Positions 47,900 through 55,918 of a DNA stretch of 64,000 nt are shown here, in pieces. A program made the translations under genes and the position numbers. The notes beneath the pieces were generated by a model that saw nothing but the letters and a program-made list of their open reading frames with translations, had not been told where the DNA came from and made no database searches. The DNA comes from Gracilibacillus salitolerans. GTDB taxonomy: Bacteria; Bacillota; Bacilli; Bacillales; Amphibacillaceae. The DNA is taken from the NCBI RefSeq assembly GCF_009650095.1, contig NZ_CP045915.1, forward strand, positions 4,712,001-4,776,000. The letters run 5' to 3'. Every line of letters begins with the position of its first letter. Position 1 is the first letter of the stretch.

Positions 47900-48448
47900 A
47901 TGTACGAATTATTTGTATTAGGAGAGTTAAAAACTGAACCTAAACATGGATATGAGTTACAAACGATCCTAAAAAACACTGTAGGTCCTATCAGAAAAAT
48001 TAGTTCTGGAACGTTATATCCCCTTATCTCACGTCTAGTGAAAAACGGAAGAATCAGTCACCATAAAGAAAATCCGGAAAATGGAAGACCTCGAAAGATA
48101 TATGAAATAACAGAAAACGGAAATGAACATTTCCTGGAATTGATGAAGAAACCGCTTGAGTATAACACGGATACTGAGCTTATTTTTCATTTTAAGCTGA
48201 CATACTTCCAATATGTAACACAAGATCTTCAACTCGAATGTTTACAGCACTATTTGGAATACCTGCAATATATTTTGAAGGATGTTATATCTTCTGAATC
48301 ACTAATCATTTCTAAAAAACAAATTCCTGAGAAAAAACGCATACAAATATTGCGTCTATTTGATCATCGCAAGCATGTAACTATGACTGATATTGAGTGG
48401 GTCAAGAAGGAAATTGAGCGCATTAAAAAGTTTAATGAAACATTCTAA
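47900..48448 (+). CDS. PadR-family transcriptional regulator
   Basis: A 182-residue regulator with the PadR winged helix at residues 1-85 (HGYELQTILKNTVGPIRKIS, SGTLYPLISRLVKNG, GRPRKIYEIT) and a C-terminal helical dimerisation domain of the PadR_2 size. AAGGAGG precedes the paired ATGs; the second is better spaced. The operator and downstream neighbours (N-acetyltransferase, MDR reductase) suggest a response to toxic aromatics or electrophiles. This is inference. Confidence 0.88.
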   Translation: MYELFVLGELKTEPKHGYELQTILKNTVGPIRKISSGTLYPLISRLVKNGRISHHKENPENGRPRKIYEITENGNEHFLELMKKPLEYNTDTELIFHFKLTYFQYVTQDLQLECLQHYLEYLQYILKDVISSESLIISKKQIPEKKRIQILRLFDHRKHVTMTDIEWVKKEIERIKKFNETF

Positions 48449-48484
48449 ATTTTATAAGATGCAAAATTACTAGGAGATGAGTAA

Positions 48485-49258
48485 ATGAATATAACGTCTT
48501 ATTTGGAGCGTATCCAGGTTTCAAAAACACCTCAAGTATCACAATCCTATTTGGAAATGCTTCAGTATCAGCAGGTAACTAGGGTTCCCTTTGAAAACTT
48601 AGATGTTTTGCGAAATATTCCATTATCACTAGATGATACGAACATTTATGAAAAAATCGTAATCCGAAAGCGAGGGGGCTTATGTTACGAACTAAATGGC
48701 CTTTTCAACTCATTCTTAAAACAAATTGGATTCGATACGCATTTAATTGCCGGAACTATTTATAGAGGAGACCAATGGGGGGAGTCAGATACACATGCAG
48801 CCATCCTCGTAACAATACATGATGAACGTTATCTTATAGACGTTGGCTTTGGAGGTAATTCCCCACGAAAACCTATTCCGCTGACAGGGCAGCAAATCTC
48901 TGACGTAGATGGTTTTTACAGAGTAAGAGCATGTCCGGAAGTAGAGGATTCATTCGTACTAGAAAAGAAAGAACGCAGTAAGTGGCTCATGCTGTATCGT
49001 TTCAATACCAAAAAATGGTCACTGGATAATTTTACATTTGCATGTGATCAGGCTCAATATTCACCACAATCTCCATTTAACAAGGGGTACTTCCTAATGA
49101 AGGTACTAGAGTCTGGACGCAAGACTTTATTTGATCATTCATTAACTCTGGTAGAGGGGTTCAATAAAACCAAGGAAAATATAACTCCTAACCGTATTGA
49201 TCAAGTAGTGCAACAATTCTTTGATGATCCCAGTGAGGACACAAATCAAAGTCGGTAG
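48485..49258 (+). CDS. Arylamine N-acetyltransferase
   Basis: Transfers acetyl from acetyl-CoA to arylamines or hydrazines. The catalytic triad is in place: Cys in KRGGLCYELNGLF (about residue 67), His in DTHAAILV and Asp in YLIDVGFGG. The 257-residue length is slightly short of typical NAT, as in other Bacillus forms. TAGGAGA precedes the ATG. It is likely co-transcribed with padR (36 bp gap) and the MDR gene. Confidence 0.92.
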   Translation: MNITSYLERIQVSKTPQVSQSYLEMLQYQQVTRVPFENLDVLRNIPLSLDDTNIYEKIVIRKRGGLCYELNGLFNSFLKQIGFDTHLIAGTIYRGDQWGESDTHAAILVTIHDERYLIDVGFGGNSPRKPIPLTGQQISDVDGFYRVRACPEVEDSFVLEKKERSKWLMLYRFNTKKWSLDNFTFACDQAQYSPQSPFNKGYFLMKVLESGRKTLFDHSLTLVEGFNKTKENITPNRIDQVVQQFFDDPSEDTNQSR

Positions 49259-49293
49259 TGCTGAACTTATTATAAAAAATGAGGAGCGATTAT

Positions 49294-50304
49294 ATGAAAA
49301 GTTATCATGTAAATGCCGGTGACGGTCTTTCAGGACTTAAGATAGTTGAAACAAAGGAAATACCCTTGCCTGGACCCGATGAAGTTGTTGTACGAATGAA
49401 AGCGAATTCTATCAATACTCGTGATCTTATGATTATAAACGGAGATTTTCATTTTCCTGTTAAGCCAGAGGTAATTCCTCTATCTGATGGTTCTGGTTTA
49501 ATTACGGGTATTGGGACGAATGTTACACGGTTTCAGATTGGAGATAAGGTAGTAGCCAGTTATTTTCCTCACTGGACTAACGGTTCTATTGATGGATCTA
49601 CTTCAGCACAACTTGGCAGTGAGGTAGATGGCATGCTAACCGAATATGCAGTACTAAGTGAAGAAGCAGTTGTCCACGCTCCTGATCATCTTTCCTTTGA
49701 AGAAGCGGCAACACTGCCGTGTACGGCTTTAGCTGCTTGGAATGCCATTACTGTCGGCGAGCCGCTTTTAGCAGGACATAGTGTTCTTACCCAAGGTTCG
49801 GGATCCGTCTCGCTCTTTGCTATTCAATTTGCCAAAGCTTTTGGAGCACATGTCATCTCAACCACATCGAGCGATCAAAAGGCTGAGCGCCTTAAGGAAT
49901 TAGGAGCAGATGAAGTAGTAAATTACCGAAAAACACCGAATTGGGACATTGCCATTAGGGATTTAACAGAAGGTCAAGGTGTAAACCGCATCATTGAGGT
50001 AGGAGGCACAGGAACTCTTCAAAAGTCCATTCAGTCTATTACACTTGAAGGTCGTATTGCTTTGGTAGGGAGGGTCTCCGAAGAAGATGTTGCGATCGGA
50101 AATAATGTCTTATCTTCAAGTATCTACACTTTGCATCGTGTTGTAGTAGGAAACCGTGCCCAATTGACTGCTATGAATAAGGCAATTGCTGTTAATCAAA
50201 TAAAGCCGGTGATCGACCGAGTATTCTCGTTTCAAGAAGCACATGATGCTTTCCGTTATTTTGCGGAGCAACCGCACTTTGGAAAGGTGATTATTAAACA
50301 TTAA
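49294..50304 (+). CDS. MDR-superfamily NAD(P)-dependent alcohol dehydrogenase/quinone reductase
   Basis: A 336-residue medium-chain reductase with an N-terminal GroES-like domain (SINTRDLMIINGDF) and a Rossmann domain with VLTQGSGSVSLFAIQFAKAFG. The Cys/His set for the catalytic and structural zinc is missing in the N-terminal domain (RDLM in place of the usual Cys motif), so it is zinc-free, like quinone oxidoreductases. The start at 49294 follows GAGGAGCG. It is third in the padR unit; substrate unknown. Confidence 0.85.
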   Translation: MKSYHVNAGDGLSGLKIVETKEIPLPGPDEVVVRMKANSINTRDLMIINGDFHFPVKPEVIPLSDGSGLITGIGTNVTRFQIGDKVVASYFPHWTNGSIDGSTSAQLGSEVDGMLTEYAVLSEEAVVHAPDHLSFEEAATLPCTALAAWNAITVGEPLLAGHSVLTQGSGSVSLFAIQFAKAFGAHVISTTSSDQKAERLKELGADEVVNYRKTPNWDIAIRDLTEGQGVNRIIEVGGTGTLQKSIQSITLEGRIALVGRVSEEDVAIGNNVLSSSIYTLHRVVVGNRAQLTAMNKAIAVNQIKPVIDRVFSFQEAHDAFRYFAEQPHFGKVIIKH

Positions 50305-50396
50305 TTTCGTCTATATCCCCCTATATTTAATATTTCTAGAATACTTCTTAGAGAAACTTCTTCTATTTTTCATCGAAAGCGCAGTAAAAAACCCAT

Positions 50397-50450
50397 AAAG
50401 TGAGAATTCCCCTCAGTGAGGGTTTTTACGGACGATTAGCACGTGATAAA
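50397..50450. repeat. Element C, copy 3 (short form)
   Basis: AAAGTGAGAATTCC and ACGGACGATTAGCACGTGATAAA, the two ends of element C, are joined without the long internal part. CCCTC-AGT-GAGGG followed by TTTTT can act as a plus-strand terminator for the MDR gene. The remaining 50451-50646 holds nothing clear. Confidence 0.75.
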
Positions 50451-50646
50451 ATGGAGGGTATTGTTATTATCCCCTTTAGCTAGACTTTTAAAAAAAGAGA
50501 GCATGTTATGATGTTCTTCTCAATAGTCTATCTATAGGGGATTTTTCCATCGCAAAAATACATGTCACGCTTCCATACTCGCGGTTGCAGCAAAAACAAA
50601 ACCGATGTGAATGAGGAAGTGATGGCTTTCTCATTCTTAATAAAAA

Positions 50647-50667
50647 CATTTCACGAAGTGTGAAATG
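50647..50667 (-). terminator. Terminator of the glycan operon
   Basis: CATTTCAC pairs with GTGAAATG across five bases, followed on the minus strand by TTTTTATT. It lies 73 bp past the cutC stop. Confidence 0.75.
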
Positions 50668-50740
50668 AGGGTATTCAAGGGGTTCGGATCCAACTGGAAA
50701 TTCTTCTAAGATGAGTTTTTCTCCGCAAATGATAGTTATC

Positions 50741-51436
50741 TCAACTGCTCTTTTGGGTTGACTTGATTATTTGAATGCTTTCAAGATCAAATGACTCCTG
50801 AAACGATCCGTTCAATCGAACTCCTCTTCCAAAATGATACTCTGCTGCTTGAATATATGGATGTAAGGATGTAAAGTTTTCTGCGTTTAGCCCTGAACCA
50901 GGCATAATAACAGGTCCATTGGTTTTTCTTGATTGTTCAACAAGCATTTTAAGTTCAGCTTTTCCTACCACACCATCTTCTTTTCCACCTGATGTTAAGA
51001 TCCGTTCAATGTTACCAGAATAACGTACCAAACTTTGATAAGCTTCCATTACATCACGCGAATCATCAAATGCACGATGAAATGTAAAGCGAGCATTCGG
51101 ATAAGCAATGATTATATCATCCAACAATTGCTCATTCACGGTACCATCTTTATTTAATGCACCAAAGACAAAATTGCTCGCACCAACCGCTATCATCTCT
51201 TCTATTGATTGCTTTATCACTCCAACATCCTGTTCAGAATAACAAAAGCTTTTAGCATGTGGGCGAATCATTACTTGAACTGGAAGCGAAACATGTTCGA
51301 GTATCTCTTTAACGGTTTGAACATTCGGTGTCAGTCCACCTTGTTCTATTGAAGATACTAACTCAAGGCGATCCACACCAACTTTTTCTGCTTCTAATGC
51401 ATCCCATACTTTTTGTACAATTGCTTCCATTAACAT
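50741..51436 (-). CDS. cutC: CutC-family TIM-barrel protein
   Basis: A 231-residue TIM barrel of the CutC family, with SSIEQGGLTPN, VMIRPHAKSFCYSE, FHRAFDD, RILTSGGK and MPGSGLN conserved blocks. CutC was named for copper tolerance in E. coli, but that role is doubtful in many bacteria, and the gene is often seen beside sugar or glycan genes, as here. The start at 51436 follows AAAGAAG; it is one base from the aminopeptidase stop, so the two are coupled. Last gene of the long operon. Confidence 0.9.
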   Translation of the reverse strand: MLMEAIVQKVWDALEAEKVGVDRLELVSSIEQGGLTPNVQTVKEILEHVSLPVQVMIRPHAKSFCYSEQDVGVIKQSIEEMIAVGASNFVFGALNKDGTVNEQLLDDIIIAYPNARFTFHRAFDDSRDVMEAYQSLVRYSGNIERILTSGGKEDGVVGKAELKMLVEQSRKTNGPVIMPGSGLNAENFTSLHPYIQAAEYHFGRGVRLNGSFQESFDLESIQIIKSTQKSS

Positions 51437-51437
51437 T

Positions 51438-52808
51438 CTATTCAACTTCTTTCTTTACGAGTTCTGTTAACAACCGGACACCAAAACCGCTAGCACCTTC
51501 TACATAATAGCCACTGATTTCGAATGGTTTCACTGTATTAGCCATGTCAATATGATACCACTTAACATCTTTTTCAATAAAGGAATGAAGAAATGAAGCT
51601 GCTGTTATTGCTCCACCAAATGGTGTGCTCGCAACATTTTTGATGTCAGCAGTTTCGCTTTTTAAGAGACCTTCATATTCTTTTACCATAGGCATCGGCC
51701 ATATATGATCTCCAGTCTCCTGACTAATCCGCTCATATTCCGTAAGGCTTTCTAGCTTATTACTAAACAACCCTGCCATCTTTAACCCTAAGGCATGACC
51801 TATTGAGCCAGTCAATGTTGCTATATCAGCAATCCAATCCGCTCCTTGATTTTGAGCATACAACAATCCATCAGCTAAAATCAATCGACCTTCAGCATCC
51901 GTATTCCCAACTTCTACCGTCTTACCATTTTGATAGGTAATAATATCTGATGGTAAATAAGATGTTCTACTAGGTATATTTTCAACTAATGGGATAATAG
52001 CGGTCAAATGAACTGGTAATTCCATACTTTCTATTAATTTCATGGCTCCTGCAACAGCTGCAGATCCACCCATATCCATCTTCATATCGACAATATCATT
52101 CGCTTGTTTCAAATTGATTCCGCCTGCATCAAACGTTACTCCTTTTCCAACTAACGCCATCTTATTTTTTCCTTGATTATGATAGGTTAGAAGTGCCACT
52201 TCCGGGGAATCATCACTACCTTTACCAACATGATAAGTTGCATAAAATCCTTGATCGCATAAGTCTTCTTCGTGAAGGATGGTTACATCAACCATAGTAT
52301 CTTGAAAAATATCGATTAATTTTTGGCCGTATGTAGCAGGTGTTAAGTTACTTGCAGGTTCATTACACAAATCCCTTGCAATACAAACTGCTTCTGTTAC
52401 CTTTAAAGTCTCTTCTTCTAGCTTTCTGTAATCTTCTTCATAAAGTAAATCGATATCTAAATTCTGTGAATCTGATTTATAGTGCTCAAAACGATAACTC
52501 GCTAAATGCCAACCTTCAAAAAAGGCCTTCATCGTATCTTCCGCTGGCAAGGAACTAATATAATTAGTGAGTGATTCTAACGAGACCACTAATTTATTGA
52601 TTCGATATTCCTCTACTTTTTTCCTTAGATTTCCGGCCATTACTTTTATCGATTCATGTGAATGCACTTCATCGTTAAGGCTTACTAAAAATACTGCTTG
52701 GCTGTCCTCATATACCAAATGAATCGAAGCAAAATGCTCTATACTTTTCAGCAACGGATATGAGGCGATATCTTTCTCTCCACAAATGAAATTTACGTTA
52801 GCTTGCAT
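51438..52808 (-). CDS. M17-family leucyl aminopeptidase
   Basis: A 456-residue cytosolic zinc/manganese aminopeptidase. The metal and catalytic residues are in VGKGVTFDAGGINLK, MDMGGSAAVAGA and the family signature NTDAEGRLILADGL. It removes N-terminal residues from short peptides. The N-terminal domain is somewhat short. The start at 52808 has GTGAGG seven bases before, and it lies two bases from the upstream stop. Its place in a glycosidase operon suggests that the substrate includes a peptide part. Confidence 0.9.
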   Translation of the reverse strand: MQANVNFICGEKDIASYPLLKSIEHFASIHLVYEDSQAVFLVSLNDEVHSHESIKVMAGNLRKKVEEYRINKLVVSLESLTNYISSLPAEDTMKAFFEGWHLASYRFEHYKSDSQNLDIDLLYEEDYRKLEEETLKVTEAVCIARDLCNEPASNLTPATYGQKLIDIFQDTMVDVTILHEEDLCDQGFYATYHVGKGSDDSPEVALLTYHNQGKNKMALVGKGVTFDAGGINLKQANDIVDMKMDMGGSAAVAGAMKLIESMELPVHLTAIIPLVENIPSRTSYLPSDIITYQNGKTVEVGNTDAEGRLILADGLLYAQNQGADWIADIATLTGSIGHALGLKMAGLFSNKLESLTEYERISQETGDHIWPMPMVKEYEGLLKSETADIKNVASTPFGGAITAASFLHSFIEKDVKWYHIDMANTVKPFEISGYYVEGASGFGVRLLTELVKKEVE

Positions 52809-52810
52809 GA

Positions 52811-54805
52811 TCAAACCTCACTTCTATATTCGATAACACACAACTCATGGCCATCTAATTTATCCACATGAATTTGAATATAGCTTCCTTCTTGTGTGAA
52901 TGAGATTTCTTTACCTGAAGAAATACCTGTAATGTTAGCTACCTTTTTATCATCTACCCACACATTAAGGGTGATATTATACAAGGGGATCGGCTCCTCA
53001 ATTGTATAAAGGTCAACTGATTTTTTCTCTGTTATATAATGCAACAAATGAATAGCATCAATCTTTTTATGGGGATTTCGTTGAATAGTTGCTAATAAGC
53101 TGCTCGGACCATTATGGGTAATCAATTTTTTATCTAATAAAATTTCTATTGCATCTTTCAGCATTTGCTTACACCACATTGGTGCTTTTTGTCGATAAAG
53201 ATGAAAGATCGGATGAGAAAAATAAATGACATTTTCTAACTTGGTGACAGCTGGATGTCCTACTTCTTTTGAAGATGGAGCATGTTGATGGGAGCAGAAT
53301 GTTTTACCTTCACGATTAAAATAAGGTTTGACCGTTTCCATTAATACATCTGCTTTTGTCGCCTCGATGAATGAACCAGTACTATACATAACATATTCTT
53401 CCTTATTTAACTGCTTGCCTATCTGCTCATTAGGTAAAACAAATTCTCGATCATAAGGGGAATCTCCAAGCCATTTCACACCTAATAGTGAAATTTCTTC
53501 TTTTTTTTGTTTTGTCAATGAACGATATGAGGCGATAATTTTACCACCATTTTTTTGATACTGTTTTAACTTTTCCTCTAGCTCTTCCCTATACTTGATA
53601 TGATCTGGCAAAATAATTAACCGATAGTCATCAAAATTCATCTTACTATCGATAATATCAAATTGATAAGTTAATTCTTGAAGCATTCTTACGGTTCCTA
53701 TCAAAGAAGGAGTAATACCTGGATTACCGGTTTCTTCAGGTGTAAGTACTGCGATTTCTGATAAGTTCACTGCTTCTTTACAATATGGTTCCATCTTCGC
53801 CACTTTTTCAAAAACAGATCCAATTAATTTGTAGGACCCAGTTGATAATTGCCCATTCGGCTGCAATTGATCTCCAATTGATATTCCTGCACCTGAAGCA
53901 AACATTTGGAAACATTCAAATTCTAATGCTGCTTGATTTTTCAAGGAATGGAAATCTCCCCAATATGTATGGAATTTACCTGTCATCCCAATAGTATCTT
54001 TCCCTAACATACGTGCATACCGGACAGTTGATGGAAAGTGATCATACCCCCATCCACCGCTTGGCAGAGACTCTATCTCTAAATGGGTATAGTCATTTAA
54101 ACTAGCTTTTATTTTCGGACCAATATGTGAACTGTTATAAAATACACCTGCCTCAGGTATTCGTTGATGTATAAAAGTGGTAATCTCACGCCTAAATTCA
54201 TGAAGCATGGTAGACGCGTACTTCATACGTTCTGCTTTTTGTTTAACATCGTAGCCTCTGGACTTCATTTGCTTGATACAACGGTCACAATGACAATCTA
54301 CTTCAAATAAGATATCGAAAAAGAAGCCATCTATCTTTGTTTCACCAACAACTTGTATTATATCTGCCAGGTGTTCTTTAAAATATTGCCGATAGCCACT
54401 GTTCAAACAAATTGAATAATAAAAATGGGGTTCCGGTACTTCCTGAGTATTCATGAAATTTCCTTCACCATCCATGCACAGCCATTCTGGATGTGTTCTT
54501 GCAATATATCCATCCCATTGCACTGTTGTATAGATAGGCATTTTAATACCTTGTTCATGACATGCTTCTATTTGATCTAATAACAAATTTTTATTTTGTA
54601 ATTGAGGATGGATTAAATCTGGTCTTCTTTCTGATGGATAATACAACCAACCATGATGACACCTGGCAAAGCAAGTAATAGAATTAACATATGAATCCTT
54701 TAATGTTTTTGCAAATTCTTGTTTATCAAATTGACTAGCGACTGCTGGAATAAATTCGCTTGTATGAAAATCTAAATGAACTTGCCTGTAACTTAAGTTA
54801 CTCAC
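52811..54805 (-). CDS. Unassigned TIM-barrel glycoside hydrolase with GATase-like domain
   Basis: A 664-residue protein without a signal peptide. Residues 1-330 look like a (beta/alpha)8 barrel: HLDFHTSEF, PIYTTVQWDGYIARTHPEW, GFFFDILFEVDCHCDRC. The FD...CxCxxC pattern is typical of putative glycosidases near GH42/GH29 and the GHL6 group. Residues ~345-500 (LPDHIKYREELEEKLKQY, GGKIIASYRS) resemble the GH42 trimerisation domain, and a beta-sandwich ends it. Likely acid/base residues (LEIESLPSGGWGYDH) cannot be fixed. The GTG at 54805 has TTGGAGG eight bases before. Substrate unknown; the context suggests a mannose- or GlcNAc-containing oligosaccharide. Confidence 0.7.
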   Translation of the reverse strand: MSNLSYRQVHLDFHTSEFIPAVASQFDKQEFAKTLKDSYVNSITCFARCHHGWLYYPSERRPDLIHPQLQNKNLLLDQIEACHEQGIKMPIYTTVQWDGYIARTHPEWLCMDGEGNFMNTQEVPEPHFYYSICLNSGYRQYFKEHLADIIQVVGETKIDGFFFDILFEVDCHCDRCIKQMKSRGYDVKQKAERMKYASTMLHEFRREITTFIHQRIPEAGVFYNSSHIGPKIKASLNDYTHLEIESLPSGGWGYDHFPSTVRYARMLGKDTIGMTGKFHTYWGDFHSLKNQAALEFECFQMFASGAGISIGDQLQPNGQLSTGSYKLIGSVFEKVAKMEPYCKEAVNLSEIAVLTPEETGNPGITPSLIGTVRMLQELTYQFDIIDSKMNFDDYRLIILPDHIKYREELEEKLKQYQKNGGKIIASYRSLTKQKKEEISLLGVKWLGDSPYDREFVLPNEQIGKQLNKEEYVMYSTGSFIEATKADVLMETVKPYFNREGKTFCSHQHAPSSKEVGHPAVTKLENVIYFSHPIFHLYRQKAPMWCKQMLKDAIEILLDKKLITHNGPSSLLATIQRNPHKKIDAIHLLHYITEKKSVDLYTIEEPIPLYNITLNVWVDDKKVANITGISSGKEISFTQEGSYIQIHVDKLDGHELCVIEYRSEV

Positions 54806-54838
54806 ACTCTCACCCTCCAAACGATATACCTTAATGAT

Positions 54839-55831
54839 TTACACATATACCTCCGTATGACCTGCAATTTTCCCACTGTCATTGGTTATCTTTGAATCTT
54901 TTAAAGCATATAAACGATCAATCGTTTCTTTATTATGGTATGGAAGCTTCTTCAATATTTTTGCTACAAGTAGCGGCCAAAGATGTTCTGTCCCACTTAA
55001 TACTTTTATGGCAATACTGATTTTTTCTTTCTTTAAAGCTAGACAATAAACACCTTGAGCACCACCTTTTGCGATAATATTGGGATCCTCTAAAAGAACA
55101 GAACAAATAAATTGATGTGATGCAACGATGTTTGGAAAACTATTCATTTTTTGTGTTATTTGATCAACAACCTCACACAATGGCTTATTACTAATCAAAG
55201 AATTATCTGCAAATTTCAAATAAGAAATTGCCATGTTTCGGAGCGGAATGGCATGTACAGGTGCCCCACATCCATCTAAACCTGTTATGATTTTATCTCT
55301 TGGAGTTTCTGATAATAGAGATACATAGTCCAAAATTTCCTGCTGAATGGGATGAGACATTTCATGGTAATCATCCATGCTAAGTCCTTTTTCCTTCGTA
55401 TAAGCTAGAAATCCTAAATGTTTGCCTGCACAGTTATGCAGTAATTTTCTTCTTGGTTTATGAGATGCAATATATTTTTCTTTTGGTGCTACGTTTAATG
55501 GATAACTTTGATTACACACTAGTCGTTTTTCTTCTATACCCAACTTTCCGGCTAAACTTAATAATGCTTTTTCGTGATAATCTTCTCCCCTTTGTGATGC
55601 AGTGAAAAGAGCTGCTTCCTCTCCTGTCAGCTGATATTTATTTATTATATTACTAGAGAATACAGGTATCGCTTGGAGTGGTTTCATAGCTGAACGATAA
55701 TAGAAAGGTTGGGTTATATCCCCTTTCTCAAAAACTACTTTTTTGTTTTTATCTATTACACAAACAACACCTTGATGGATATTTTCTACGTTCCCATTTC
55801 TAAACTCTTTTGCAATAACAGGAAAATCCAT
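54839..55831 (-). CDS. L-asparaginase II-family protein (thermolabile type)
   Basis: A 330-residue protein of the asparaginase II family (Rhizobium etli type), unrelated to the E. coli enzymes. Conserved blocks are YRSAMKPLQAIPV with the SxxK-like Ser and Lys, the HNCAGKH zinc/Cys motif, GLDGCGAPVHAIPL and AKGGAQGVYCLAL. Family members hydrolyse L-asparagine to aspartate and ammonia. Here it is set between two glycosidases, so a role on asparagine freed from a glycan-Asn unit is possible. GAGGAG precedes the ATG. Gaps are 33 bp to the next gene and 87 bp to the GH2 gene. Confidence 0.85.
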   Translation of the reverse strand: MDFPVIAKEFRNGNVENIHQGVVCVIDKNKKVVFEKGDITQPFYYRSAMKPLQAIPVFSSNIINKYQLTGEEAALFTASQRGEDYHEKALLSLAGKLGIEEKRLVCNQSYPLNVAPKEKYIASHKPRRKLLHNCAGKHLGFLAYTKEKGLSMDDYHEMSHPIQQEILDYVSLLSETPRDKIITGLDGCGAPVHAIPLRNMAISYLKFADNSLISNKPLCEVVDQITQKMNSFPNIVASHQFICSVLLEDPNIIAKGGAQGVYCLALKKEKISIAIKVLSGTEHLWPLLVAKILKKLPYHNKETIDRLYALKDSKITNDSGKIAGHTEVYV

Positions 55832-55918
55832 AATATCTCCTCTTCTATTTTGTAAGTAATATCTTTTGAGTAACTATAGTGGAAGGATGCATATTCCAAT
55901 ATGCATCCTTTTCCTTAG

